A stretch of 64,000 nt of DNA. Origin: Fibrivirga algicola (GTDB lineage: Bacteria; Bacteroidota; Bacteroidia; Cytophagales; Spirosomataceae). Where the stretch lies: contig NZ_WAEL01000014.1 of assembly GCF_011742925.1 (NCBI RefSeq), forward strand, positions 17,134 to 81,133. Direction: 5' to 3'. The notes below the pieces were generated by a model. That model was not told the origin of the DNA, did not search any database, and worked only from the letters and a program-made list of their open reading frames with translations. Below are positions 44,428 through 56,023 of this stretch, piece after piece (the first letter of the stretch is position 1; each line of letters begins with the position of its first letter). A program made the position numbers and the translations under genes.

Positions 44428-47400
44428 ATGACTCGATTATATACAGCACGAACGATTCGGCTAGCAGGAGCCGCAGCGCTTATTTCGGGCGGTCTTTTTG
44501 TGGGCGCTTATTCCACTACCGACCTAAGCCGCGCCTCTACTCCGTTTCTGAACCGGTTCTTCGCCACTCTGTCCGACGATGATAAGCATGACCCCAAAAA
44601 TGCGGTGGCCAGCCTCAACGTCACGCCTGGTTTGCAGGCATCGCTGTTCGCGGCCGAACCCATGCTGAAGAACCCAACCAACATCGACGTCGATGCAAAA
44701 GGGCGCGTGTGGGTTTGCGAAGCGTACAACTACCGCCCAGCGATCAACGGTAACCCTACCGACGCGGCCGGTGACCGCATTGTGATTCTGGAAGACCAGA
44801 ACGGCGATGGTGCCGCCGATGTGAGCAAGGTGTTTTACCAGGGCCCAGAACTCCAGTCGCCGCTAGGTATCTGGGTGCAGGGCAACAAAGTCATCGTGTC
44901 GGATAGCCCTAACGTCTGGGTGTTCACCGATGAAAACGGCGACGATAAAGCGGATAAAAAAGAGATTCTATTCACGGGCCTCAGCGGCGATCAGCACGAC
45001 CACGGCATGCACGCCTTTGTGTTTGGCCCCGACGGAAAATGGTATTTCAACTTCGGTAACGAAGGCCAGCAGATAAAAGACAAAGACGGGAAGGCCATTT
45101 TCGACCGAAACACGGGCAAAGCCATCGATAAACAAGGCTACCGGCAGGGCATGGTGTTCCGCTGCAACCCTGATGGTTCGGAGATGGAAGTGCTGGGCCA
45201 AAACTTTCGGAATAACTTCGAAGTGGCCGTCGATTCATATGGAACACTCTGGCAGTCGGACAACGACGACGACGGCAACAAGAGCGTCCGGATCAACTAC
45301 GTCATGGAGTATGGCAACTACGGCTACACCGACGAGCTGACCGGTGCTGGCTGGAGCGCCAACCGCACCAACCTGGAGAAAGAAATTCCGCAACGCCACT
45401 GGCACCTGAACGACCCGGGTGTAGTCCCCAATTTGCTACAGACCGGCGCGGGTTCGCCCACTGGCATCATCGTGTACGAAGGCTCGCTACTGCCGGGTAC
45501 GTTCCAGAACCAGATCATTCACTGCGATGCCGGACCAAACGTGGTGCGGGCCTACCCCGTAGAAAAAGACGGCGCGGGCTACAAAGCGACCATCGCCAAC
45601 CTGGTTGAAGGTACGCGTGATCAGTGGTTCCGCCCGTCCGACGTTTGTGTAGCCCCCGACGGGTCGCTGATGATTGCCGACTGGTACGATCCTGGCGTAG
45701 GTGGCCATCAGGCCGGTGACCAAAACCGTGGCCGGATTTTCCGGATTGCGCCGCCAAACTCAACCTGGTCAGTTCCCAAAACAGATGTGTCGACCGTTGG
45801 TGGCGCTATTACGGCCTTGCAAAGCCCCAACATGTCGATCCGGTACATGGGCTGGACAGCCTTGCATAAACTCGGCACAAAAGCCGAAAAACCACTGGCT
45901 AAACTCTACGGTTCAGCCACTAATCCGCGCATGAAAGCGCGTGCGCTTTGGCTGCTGAGCCAGCTACCAAACGGCCAGAAGTACGTAGAAGCGGCTCTGA
46001 AAGATGAAAACCCCGACCTGCGTATTACCGCTTTACGTACTGCCCGCGAGCAGAAAATGAACGTGATCGGGTACGTGAAGCGGCTGGTCAACGACCCCAG
46101 CGCGCAGGTACGTCGCGAATGTGCCCTGGCTCTGCGTCGCAACACGTCGGCCGAAGCCCCTGCCCTTTGGGCCCAATTGGCGGCTCAGCATGACGGCAAA
46201 GACCGCTGGTATCTGGAAGCCCTCGGCATTGGTGCCGACAATCAGTGGGATGCCTATTACGCAGCTTATTTGACGCAATTGAACAACGATCCGCTCGCCA
46301 ACGCAGGTGGGCGCGATGTAGTGTGGCGGGCCCGTACGGCCGCTTCCGTGCCGCTCTTAGCGCGACTGGCGGGCGAGACCGACGTGCCGCTGGCTAACCG
46401 GCTCCGTTATTTCCGGGCGTTCGATTTCAACCCCGGCAGTATGGAAAAGTCGAATGCACTGCTTCAGTTGATTCAAGGCCAGAACAACCCCGACGTGACC
46501 AAACTGGCGCTTCGCCATCTCGATCCGGCCTTCGTTACCAGCAGTGGCGCGGCAGCGAGTGCGCTGCAAAGCCTGCTGAACCAGACCTATGGCACCGCTG
46601 AGTACATGGAGTTGGTACAGCGTTATAATCCAACCGCTGAAAACGTTCGGCTCCGGCAGCTCGCCCTCCTGAAACCACTGGACAATCTCGGGAACAGTGC
46701 CGCCCGGCAACTCCTGAAACAGGAAGGCGGCGCGCTGGCCTGGGAAACGATCAACGGCCCGAACGCTGATGCAGCCATGAACATGGTGACAGCACTCCGC
46801 CGGGTGGGCAGCAAAGAATCACTCGACATCCTAAAAATGGTAGCGCTCGACGAGAAACGCGCTATGCCCCTGCGCCGCGAAGCCACCCGTGCGCTCGGCG
46901 GTAGTCAGGATGGCGAAGATCTGGTGGTTACGCTGTTGAAGTCAGGCCAGCTGACGGGCGACCTAAAGGGGGCGGCATACCAGGGTGTATCAACGGCCTG
47001 GCGCAAGATGATCCGCACCGAAGCGGCCAAGTACCTCGACGGTAATGCATCAGGTGCGTCGGCAGGGAGTGGTAAAAAATTACCGGGCGTGAATGAACTG
47101 CTGGCTATGAACGGCGATGCTACGCGAGGGCTTACCGTTTACAAAAACAATTGTTCGGTTTGCCACCAGGTAAACGGCGAAGGGCAGGACTTTGGGCCTA
47201 AATTGTCGGAGATTGGCTCAAAACTAGGTAAAGACGGACAATATCTGGCCATCATTTATCCTGATGCCGGGATCAGTTTTGGCTACGAGGGCTACGAAGT
47301 GAAGTTCAAAGACGGCAGCACTATGACTGGCATCGTGTCGAGCAAAACAGAGACTGACCTACAAATGAAATTCCCCGGCGGGCTGGTACAGAACTACAAA

Positions 47401-47526
47401 ACAGCCGATGTCACCTCAATCAAAAAACTGGATTCGTCGATGATGCCGGCTGGCCTTCAGGAAGCGATGAGCACTCCCGAACTGGTTGATCTGGTTACGT
47501 ACCTAAGCACTTTGAAGAAAAAATAA
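44428..47526 (+). CDS. Membrane-bound dehydrogenase-like protein with HEAT repeats and c-type haem site
   Basis: A 1032-residue exported protein. An N-terminal signal or anchor (residues about 8-28) is followed by a beta-propeller of the PVC-type dehydrogenase domain (LFAAEPMLKNPTNIDVDAKGRVWV, DQHDHGMHAFVFGPDGKWYF), then HEAT-like helical repeats (about 480-880; for example NPDLRITALRTA), and a C-terminal cytochrome c-like domain with CSVCH at 909-913. Such proteins are thought to oxidise sugars or related compounds in the periplasm, but no substrate is established. It is 132 bases before the sugar isomerase-like gene on the same strand. Confidence 0.9.
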   Translation: MTRLYTARTIRLAGAAALISGGLFVGAYSTTDLSRASTPFLNRFFATLSDDDKHDPKNAVASLNVTPGLQASLFAAEPMLKNPTNIDVDAKGRVWVCEAYNYRPAINGNPTDAAGDRIVILEDQNGDGAADVSKVFYQGPELQSPLGIWVQGNKVIVSDSPNVWVFTDENGDDKADKKEILFTGLSGDQHDHGMHAFVFGPDGKWYFNFGNEGQQIKDKDGKAIFDRNTGKAIDKQGYRQGMVFRCNPDGSEMEVLGQNFRNNFEVAVDSYGTLWQSDNDDDGNKSVRINYVMEYGNYGYTDELTGAGWSANRTNLEKEIPQRHWHLNDPGVVPNLLQTGAGSPTGIIVYEGSLLPGTFQNQIIHCDAGPNVVRAYPVEKDGAGYKATIANLVEGTRDQWFRPSDVCVAPDGSLMIADWYDPGVGGHQAGDQNRGRIFRIAPPNSTWSVPKTDVSTVGGAITALQSPNMSIRYMGWTALHKLGTKAEKPLAKLYGSATNPRMKARALWLLSQLPNGQKYVEAALKDENPDLRITALRTAREQKMNVIGYVKRLVNDPSAQVRRECALALRRNTSAEAPALWAQLAAQHDGKDRWYLEALGIGADNQWDAYYAAYLTQLNNDPLANAGGRDVVWRARTAASVPLLARLAGETDVPLANRLRYFRAFDFNPGSMEKSNALLQLIQGQNNPDVTKLALRHLDPAFVTSSGAAASALQSLLNQTYGTAEYMELVQRYNPTAENVRLRQLALLKPLDNLGNSAARQLLKQEGGALAWETINGPNADAAMNMVTALRRVGSKESLDILKMVALDEKRAMPLRREATRALGGSQDGEDLVVTLLKSGQLTGDLKGAAYQGVSTAWRKMIRTEAAKYLDGNASGASAGSGKKLPGVNELLAMNGDATRGLTVYKNNCSVCHQVNGEGQDFGPKLSEIGSKLGKDGQYLAIIYPDAGISFGYEGYEVKFKDGSTMTGIVSSKTETDLQMKFPGGLVQNYKTADVTSIKKLDSSMMPAGLQEAMSTPELVDLVTYLSTLKKK

Positions 47527-47658
47527 CCAGGATTTACTTGACTGTAAAGGATTTTTCAGACGTCACTATAGCCGATCAGATTGCGAATTGAAATGCGACG
47601 CCATTCTGGAAATTCTTAAATTCAAGTAAAGCCTGGGTCAGACTTAATCACCTTTCTC

Positions 47659-48615
47659 ATGACCCAACGTCGGGATTTTTTAAAAACAGCTCTGGGAGCA
47701 ACGGGCATTGCCTTTGCAGGTACGTCGGCCACCTATGCCACGTCGATAGCGAACAAATCGGCAATCGGCACTAAACTGGCTGCTAAAAATAAGTTTAAGC
47801 TCGATTATGCCCCCCACTTCGGCATGTTCGAGAACAGTGCGGGCAAAGACCCTATCGACCAGCTTAAGTTTATGGCCGATCAGGGGTTCACGGCGCTTGA
47901 AGACAACGGTATGATGGGCCGCGACGCCGCCATGCAGGAAAAAATTGGCAAAGAGTTGAATCGACTCGGTATGAAGATGGGCGTCTTTGTGGTCGACAAG
48001 GGCGGCAATGGCCAGAACACGCTGGCAGCCAGTAAAAAAGAGCATGTCGACATTTTCCTGAACGGCTGCCGTCGCGCGGTAGAAACGGCCAAACGCTGCA
48101 ACGCCAAATTTATGACCGTTGTGCCGGGTGATTTTGAGCGCAATCTGCCTATCGGTATCCAGACAGGCAACGTGATCGATGCGCTACGCCGGGGGGCTGA
48201 TATTCTGGCACCTGCGGGCCTGACAATGGTACTGGAACCACTTAGCGACACGCCCAATTTGTTTCTGCGTACTTCCGACCAGACCTACGAAATATGCCGG
48301 GCCGTGAATAGCCCCGCCTGCAAGATCCTGTTCGACATCTACCACATGCAGAAAAACGAGGGGCATATTATCCCACACATCGACTGGTCATGGGACGAGA
48401 TCGGTTATTTCCAGATGGGCGACAACCCCGGCCGCAAGGAGCCGACCACCGGTGAGATCAATTATAAGAACATTTTCAAGCACATTTACGACAAAGCCAA
48501 AGCCACCAACCGGTCATTTATCTTCGGTATGGAACACGGCAATTCACTACCCGGAAAAGAGGGCGAATTAGCTCTAATTAAGGCCTATGTAGAGTCGGAT
48601 AGTTTTCAGGGATAA
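47659..48615 (+). CDS. Tat-exported TIM-barrel sugar isomerase, hydroxypyruvate isomerase-like
   Basis: A 318-residue protein with a Tat-like leader (TQRRDFLKTALGATG, cleavage after about residue 30). The body is an AP-endonuclease-2/xylose isomerase-like TIM barrel close to hydroxypyruvate isomerases: TMVLEPLSDTPNLF, CKILFDIYHMQKNEGHII, FQMGDNPGRKEPTTGEINY, and a final Glu in FIFGMEHGNS. The family interconverts aldoses and ketoses or related compounds using a divalent metal; this one would act in the periplasm. Pairing with the dehydrogenase-like gene upstream suggests joint use of a sugar. It is followed by an 80-base palindrome. Confidence 0.9.
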   Translation: MTQRRDFLKTALGATGIAFAGTSATYATSIANKSAIGTKLAAKNKFKLDYAPHFGMFENSAGKDPIDQLKFMADQGFTALEDNGMMGRDAAMQEKIGKELNRLGMKMGVFVVDKGGNGQNTLAASKKEHVDIFLNGCRRAVETAKRCNAKFMTVVPGDFERNLPIGIQTGNVIDALRRGADILAPAGLTMVLEPLSDTPNLFLRTSDQTYEICRAVNSPACKILFDIYHMQKNEGHIIPHIDWSWDEIGYFQMGDNPGRKEPTTGEINYKNIFKHIYDKAKATNRSFIFGMEHGNSLPGKEGELALIKAYVESDSFQG

Positions 48616-48625
48616 GCACAAAGAA

Positions 48626-48705
48626 TTCATAGCCAAGAAATAAGACGGCTCTGCTGAAGTACCCTAGGGTGCCTTAGCAGAGCCGTCTTATTTCTTGGCT
48701 ATGAA
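48626..48705. repeat. Near-perfect 80-base palindrome between convergent genes
   Basis: The outer 30 bases of each side (48626-48655 and 48676-48705) are perfectly complementary. The inner ten bases on each side also pair with one mismatch and two G-T pairs, meeting at CCCTAGGG with no loop. It lies between the isomerase-like gene and the opposing CBM48-type gene, so a shared terminator is likely, but it is far longer than needed. Confidence 0.85.
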
Positions 48706-48715
48706 CGCTTAATTT

Positions 48716-49024
48716 TTACAGGACAACAACCGAATTTTCGTCGGTCGACACTGGGCTAGGTACGTATTTGTCAGCAGCCCAGTCGTTCACCCATGTTTCA
48801 CCGTCTACGATGAAACGATACTGATACTCCGTGCCGATTGGCAGTTCAACCGTGGCTTTGAACGAACCATCTTTCTGCTTTTTCAATGGCTGAGCAGTCA
48901 CATCCCAATCGTTAAAATCACCAACGAGCGATACCACTTTAGCACCGGTTACGGCCTCGGCGGGCAGTTCAAACGTTACTTTGGCAACAGGCTTACTTTT
49001 TAGGAATTGCTTAGCAATAGGCAT
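48716..49024 (-). CDS. Stand-alone CBM48/isoamylase N-terminal-like domain protein
   Basis: A 102-residue cytosolic protein that is one early-set domain of the AMPK/CBM48 kind: VTFELPAEAV, VVSLVGDFNDWDVTAQPLKK, GSFKATVELPIGTEYQYRFIVDGETWVNDW. These domains bind glycogen or other alpha-glucans. As no enzyme domain is attached, it could be a glycogen-granule protein or a regulator of glycogen enzymes. A promoter-like TAATTTTG and a palindrome lie directly upstream. Confidence 0.9.
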   Translation of the reverse strand: MPIAKQFLKSKPVAKVTFELPAEAVTGAKVVSLVGDFNDWDVTAQPLKKQKDGSFKATVELPIGTEYQYRFIVDGETWVNDWAADKYVPSPVSTDENSVVVL

Positions 49025-49048
49025 TTGATCTATGATTTGGTTTTAATG

Positions 49049-49092
49049 CAAAATTATATTTCATAAACTTTAAAATGCTAACTTATAGTTAG
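49049..49092 (-). promoter_or_regulatory. Candidate promoter and operator of the CBM48-type gene
   Basis: On the minus strand, TAATTTTG (49049-49056) matches the -7 box. The palindrome CTAACT-TAT-AGTTAG (49078-49092) overlaps the place of the -33 box, where no TTTG is seen. An activator or repressor binding there would fit. Confidence 0.4.
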
Positions 49093-51636
<2,544 letters not shown>

Positions 51637-51639
51637 TTG

Positions 51640-51667
51640 AAAACCGGGTCGAAAGGCCCGGTTTTTT
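51640..51667 (+). terminator. gyrB terminator
   Basis: AAAACCGGG (51640-51648), loop TCGAAAGG, CCCGGTTTT (51657-51665), then more T. A classic intrinsic terminator three bases after the gyrB stop. Confidence 0.9.
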
Positions 51668-51714
51668 GTTACGTAATAAAAAGGTAACAGGCATCTGCTG
51701 ACGGAATTAACCTG

Positions 51715-51744
51715 TTTGTGCGTTGCCTAAGTACCCTATTTTTG
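51715..51744 (+). promoter_or_regulatory. Bacteroidota-type promoter of ppk1
   Basis: TTTG at 51715-51718, 18-base spacer, TATTTTTG at 51737-51744. It matches both boxes of the phylum consensus and lies 25 bases before the ppk1 start codon. Confidence 0.65.
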
Positions 51745-51769
51745 CATTGCCGTCCTGTACCATTGACTT

Positions 51770-54106
51770 ATGCGTAACCCTGAGCAACCCCAACGTGGCC
51801 GTAATTTGATCGGCCACCTCGTTTCCCGCCTCACCAGCCGCCCAGCCACTGCTGATACGGGCAGTAATCTAAGTCCGGCAAAATCAGCAGAACGCGTCAG
51901 CACGTTGATTGAGCAGAGCGACTACATCAGCCGCGACCTTAGCTGGCTGAAGTTCAATGAGCGCGTGCTCGATCAGGTACGTAACCCTAACCGGACGCTG
52001 ATGGAGCGGCTGAAATTTCTAGCGATCACGGACTCGAACGCCGACGAATTTTTCAGCATTCGGGTAGGAAGTCTGTATAACTACCTCGATTACCATAAAG
52101 AGCGAGTTGATTACTCAAGCCTGCGTGAAGTGCCATTTAAGAAAGCACTCTTCCGGGCTATGCAGCAGTTCAATCAGGACCAGCAAACTGTCTTTACCGA
52201 GCAATTGCTCCCGCTCTTTGCCGAAAATGGCCTTATGCTGGCCAAATACGCCGACCTGACCGAAGACGAACAAACGCAGGCAGCCAGCTACTTTGATCGG
52301 ACAATTTTTCCGACGCTGACGCCTATGCTGTACGACTACACGCACACATTTCCGGTGCTACTGGCCAAAGTGCTGATCTTCGGTGTAGTGACGTTTACAC
52401 CGTCCGGCGATTTCCGTGACCCAACTCCCGACGATGACAGTGACAACCACCGGCTGTCGTTCGTTCAGATTCCGGCTAACCTGCCGCGTTTTATGACGTT
52501 CGAGCGCGACGACGTCACTGTGTTTTTACCCATCGAAGAGATTGTTCGCCAGCACCTGAGCAAACTCTACAGAAACGTCGAAATCTCATCGGTAAACATG
52601 TTCCGCATTTCGCGGAACGGCGATTTTACGCTGGAAGAAAACGACGATGTTGAAGCGGACTTTCTGGACGAGATCAAGCAGAAGATCAAAAATCGCCGCT
52701 TGGGTAGGGTTGTTCGGGTTGAGATCGAAGCCGGACAAATTGAGTCGCCCGCTTCGGCCTGGATGATCAGCCTGCTGAAAAAACGCTGGGAAATCGACGA
52801 TACGAATCTGTTCGAAGCCACGTCGCTGATCGACTTTACCAGTCTGTGGCAAATTATCCGGCATCCTGACTTTAAAAACGACATGCCCGCCCCGCTTCCA
52901 CCGGTACCACCCGTTGGCCTGGAGCGCGACAAGATCAACGATATTTTCGAAGCCATACGGGAGCGTGACATTCTGTTGCATCACCCGTACAACAACTTCG
53001 AGCCGGTGCTTCAACTGTTGGAGCAGGCTGCTGAAGACCCCAATGTACTGGCCATTAAACTCACCGTTTACCGATTGGCGAAACGATCGCGGATTACCGA
53101 GGCGTTGCTGAAAGCCGCCGAAAACGGTAAACACGTATCGGTATTGTTCGAAGTAAAAGCCCGGTTCGACGAAGAGAACAACATTCGGGAAGCCCAGCGT
53201 TTACAGAAAGCCGGCTGTTTTGTGATCTATGGCATCAGCCGATTCAAAACGCACACGAAGCTGTTGCTGGTCGTACGGAACGAAGGGAGCCGGGTGGTCC
53301 GCTATGCCCACTTGTCGAGCGGTAACTACAACGAGGATACAGCCCGGATGTACACCGATATTGGTCTGCTGACGACCAACGAAACGTATACCAGCGATAT
53401 TTCGGAGTTTTTTAACGTGATCACCGGCCATTCACTGCCGAGCGGTTACCAGTACCTGATTACTGCGCCGCGCGATATGCGTAATCAGCTGATCGACCTG
53501 ATCCGGGCCGAAGCTGACTTTGCCCGGCGCGGACTGCCCAGCGGTATCTGCATCAAGATCAATTCCGTAGAAGACAAAACGGTGATCGACGAGCTGTATG
53601 CGGCCTCAGAGGCAGGCGTACCTATCCGACTGATTGTCAGGGGAATTTGTTGTCTACGGCCGGGCAGAAAAGGGTTGAGCGAGAATATTACGGTTCGTTC
53701 CATTGTAGGTAACTACCTGGAGCACACCCGTTTATTTTATTTCCATAATGCCGGAGAACCTAAAATATACGGCGGTAGTGCCGACGCCATGGTACGTTCA
53801 TTCGACCGGCGAATCGAGTCATTGTTCTACCTGGCCGATGTCCGGGTACGTCAGCAAGCCATTCTTATTCTGGACTATAACCTGCGCGATACCGTAAATG
53901 CGTACGAGTTGCAGGAAGATGGTACCTATAAGAAGTGTGAAGCGGAGGAGGGAACAGAACCGTTCGATATGCAGGTTGAATTCTTCGACATCAGCGAAAC
54001 AGATGTGATGAAAGCCCGGCTGTTCGACGATACCGTTGCCCCGCCAAATGACGAACTACCTGCCGACTTAACCGAAGGCACCGAGCGCAGTATCGCTACG
54101 TTTTAA
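51770..54106 (+). CDS. ppk1: Polyphosphate kinase 1
   Basis: A 778-residue enzyme that makes polyphosphate from ATP and can run in reverse. Seen: the N-domain SDYISRDLSWLKFNERVLDQ and DSNADEFFSIRVGSLYNY; the central LKARFDEENN-type segment (KARFDEENNIREAQRL); the phospholipase-D-like core with the likely catalytic His in RYAHLSSGNYNEDTARMYTD; and the C-terminal YFHNAGEPKIYGGSADAM. The first 50 residues are a variable, probably disordered extension. It stands alone, with its own promoter and terminator, and no exopolyphosphatase gene beside it. Confidence 0.96.
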   Translation: MRNPEQPQRGRNLIGHLVSRLTSRPATADTGSNLSPAKSAERVSTLIEQSDYISRDLSWLKFNERVLDQVRNPNRTLMERLKFLAITDSNADEFFSIRVGSLYNYLDYHKERVDYSSLREVPFKKALFRAMQQFNQDQQTVFTEQLLPLFAENGLMLAKYADLTEDEQTQAASYFDRTIFPTLTPMLYDYTHTFPVLLAKVLIFGVVTFTPSGDFRDPTPDDDSDNHRLSFVQIPANLPRFMTFERDDVTVFLPIEEIVRQHLSKLYRNVEISSVNMFRISRNGDFTLEENDDVEADFLDEIKQKIKNRRLGRVVRVEIEAGQIESPASAWMISLLKKRWEIDDTNLFEATSLIDFTSLWQIIRHPDFKNDMPAPLPPVPPVGLERDKINDIFEAIRERDILLHHPYNNFEPVLQLLEQAAEDPNVLAIKLTVYRLAKRSRITEALLKAAENGKHVSVLFEVKARFDEENNIREAQRLQKAGCFVIYGISRFKTHTKLLLVVRNEGSRVVRYAHLSSGNYNEDTARMYTDIGLLTTNETYTSDISEFFNVITGHSLPSGYQYLITAPRDMRNQLIDLIRAEADFARRGLPSGICIKINSVEDKTVIDELYAASEAGVPIRLIVRGICCLRPGRKGLSENITVRSIVGNYLEHTRLFYFHNAGEPKIYGGSADAMVRSFDRRIESLFYLADVRVRQQAILILDYNLRDTVNAYELQEDGTYKKCEAEEGTEPFDMQVEFFDISETDVMKARLFDDTVAPPNDELPADLTEGTERSIATF

Positions 54107-54202
54107 GGAGAACAAAGCAGTTCTCCTTTATAGAAAAGGTACGTGTGCCTCTTCCAGAAGAACCTCCATCGCCAGGTTTTACACCGGACCTTAGCCAATT
54201 AT

Positions 54203-54240
54203 AAAAAGGTACCGCGGGCTTGAGTCCGCGGTACCTTTTT
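54203..54240. terminator. Bidirectional terminator between ppk1 and the DUF6429 gene
   Basis: Perfect 15-base arms AAAAAGGTACCGCGG (54203-54217) and CCGCGGTACCTTTTT (54226-54240) with an eight-base loop. It has A and T runs on both sides, so it can work in both directions. Confidence 0.85.
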
Positions 54241-54242
54241 AT

Positions 54243-54542
54243 TTATACGATCCGCTCGGCAGTAACGGTGAAGTCTTTACCAAGCAGGCGTTTCAGAATT
54301 TCCTGCGCCCGGGCTTCGCCGGCTTCGGTGATCTGCACCGATTTATTCCGACGGTTACCGTCTGTATAGTGTTTGGCAGCCAGAGCGTCGAGCGAGTCGA
54401 AACTGTGGCCTTTCCAGTTGATGAGCGATTTGCCCTGCGGGTACCCGTTTTCGTCGGTGACTTCCTGCCGCCATGCGGTCAGATAAAGAACCGCAAGGGT
54501 TAAATCCTCAATATCCTCAGGGGTGATGTCGTTGGTTTGCAT
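54243..54542 (-). CDS. DUF6429-like small protein
   Basis: A 99-residue protein. The Met at 54542 is chosen since the domain begins there (MQTNDITPEDIEDLTLAVLYLT). The rest, including GHSFDSLDALAAKHYTDG and SVQITEAGEARAQEILKRLL, matches the layout of the DUF6429 family, a small winged-helix-like protein of unknown function that is sometimes found with mobile elements. None is seen here. It is divergent from the nucleoside transporter gene. Confidence 0.75.
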   Translation of the reverse strand: MQTNDITPEDIEDLTLAVLYLTAWRQEVTDENGYPQGKSLINWKGHSFDSLDALAAKHYTDGNRRNKSVQITEAGEARAQEILKRLLGKDFTVTAERIV

Positions 54543-54685
54543 ACTAGTTAGTCGAAATAAGGAACAGACGGCAAACGCCGTTTCCAACTACGAAGGTAAC
54601 AGCTACAGGCTGGAAAGGGGCGTTTTTTCGTACCTTCGTCCGCTAACATCAGTAAGAACCTTTTTTCTGCACCGTACCTGACCGC

Positions 54686-55924
54686 ATGGAGCGTTTCACC
54701 GGATTACTTGGGATCGTCCTGATCCTGGGCATTGCCTTTGCAATGTCAAACAACCGTAAAGCCATTAATTATCGTACTGTAGGTGTAGGATTGGCCCTAC
54801 AATTTGGGCTGGCGGTCTTTGTCTTGAAAACTGATCTCGGTCAGAACGTATTCAATTACCTGGGATTCCTGGTCAACAAAGCGCTCGAAAATGCGGACAA
54901 AGGGGCTGCATTCGTTTTTGGCTCACTGGTTAATCGAGATGTTCTGTCGCGGGCATTCGGTAGTGGTAACGACTTCATCTTCTTCTTCAAAGTTATTCCA
55001 ACCATCATCTTCGTAGCGGTGCTGGTAAACATTTTCTATCACCTCGGCATCATGCAACGCATTGTAGCGCTAATGGCACGGGTGATGAAGCGACTGATGG
55101 GCGTAAGTGGTGCCGAAGCCCTCTCGAACGTAGCAAGTACGTTTGTGGGGCAGGTTGAAGCCCAGATCATGATTAAGCCTTACCTGGCTACCATGACCAA
55201 CTCGGAGCTGCTGGCCTCAATGGCGGGTAGTTTTGCCTGTATTGCGGGTGGTGTGCTGGCGGTCTATATTTCGCTGGGCGTACCAGCGCCCTACCTGTTG
55301 GCTGCCAGCATCATGGCAGCACCAGGCGCGTTGGTAATCTCGAAGATCGTGTTTCCCGAAACAGAGAAGTCAACCACTGAGGGGGTCGTCAATATCGAGA
55401 TCAAGAAAGTACACGCCAACCTGGTTGACGCTATTGCCAGCGGCGCCAGTGAGGGACTCAAGGTGGGGCTCAATGTAGTAGCCATGCTGATCGGCTTCAT
55501 TGCCCTTATTTCGCTGATCGATATGCTGCTGGGTAAAGCGGGCAGCCTGGCCGGATTCCCGGTCCTGAGCCTCAACTACCTGCTGGGTAAATTATTCTCT
55601 GTATTTGCCTGGGCAATGGGCGTGCCGGGTAAAGACGTTGAAGCCGCCGGTGCGCTGATGGGTACCAAAATGGTGGTCAACGAGTTTGTTGCTTACATTG
55701 AGCTGGTAAAGCTAAAACCAACGCTTGATCCGAAAACCATTGCCATTACCAGTTTCGCCCTGTGCGGATTCGCCAACTTCTCGTCAATCGCTATTCAGAT
55801 TGGCGGCATCGGCGAACTGGCTCCCAGCCGCCGCACCGACCTGGCCAAACTAGGCTTCAAAGCCTTGATCTGCGGAACGTTAGCTAGTTACATGTCAGCC
55901 ACTCTGGCAGGACTTCTTCTTTAA
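54686..55924 (+). CDS. Concentrative nucleoside transporter (NupC/CNT family)
   Basis: A 412-residue inner-membrane protein with about ten helices that takes up nucleosides with protons or sodium. Family marks: GLALQFGLAVFVLKTDLG, the substrate-site region GQVEAQIMIKPYL, the next motif MAGSFACIAGGVLAVYISLG, and TSFALCGFANFSSIAIQIGG. The length is normal. A TACCTTCG at 54631-54638 may be a variant -7 box. It is followed by a 28-base perfect inverted repeat before the ligase gene. Confidence 0.95.
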   Translation: MERFTGLLGIVLILGIAFAMSNNRKAINYRTVGVGLALQFGLAVFVLKTDLGQNVFNYLGFLVNKALENADKGAAFVFGSLVNRDVLSRAFGSGNDFIFFFKVIPTIIFVAVLVNIFYHLGIMQRIVALMARVMKRLMGVSGAEALSNVASTFVGQVEAQIMIKPYLATMTNSELLASMAGSFACIAGGVLAVYISLGVPAPYLLAASIMAAPGALVISKIVFPETEKSTTEGVVNIEIKKVHANLVDAIASGASEGLKVGLNVVAMLIGFIALISLIDMLLGKAGSLAGFPVLSLNYLLGKLFSVFAWAMGVPGKDVEAAGALMGTKMVVNEFVAYIELVKLKPTLDPKTIAITSFALCGFANFSSIAIQIGGIGELAPSRRTDLAKLGFKALICGTLASYMSATLAGLLL

Positions 55925-55929
55925 AACTA

Positions 55930-56013
55930 GTTTGCTGTTTGTCGTTTGATGTTGCGTAGCTTATCATCCCAAAGGTGAACAAGCCACGCAACATCAAACG
56001 ACAAACAGCAAAC
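55930..56013. repeat. Long inverted repeat, GTTTGACGTT family, copy 3
   Basis: Perfect 28-base arms at 55930-55957 and 55986-56013, loop of 28. Words such as GTCGTTTGATGTTGC recall the GTTTGACGTTGC of the copies at 13255 and 16568, and the right side shares CAAACGACAAAC with copy 2. It fills the whole gap between the nucleoside transporter and the ligase gene, ending ten bases before the latter's ATG. Confidence 0.8.
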
Positions 56014-56023
56014 CCCCTCTTTT

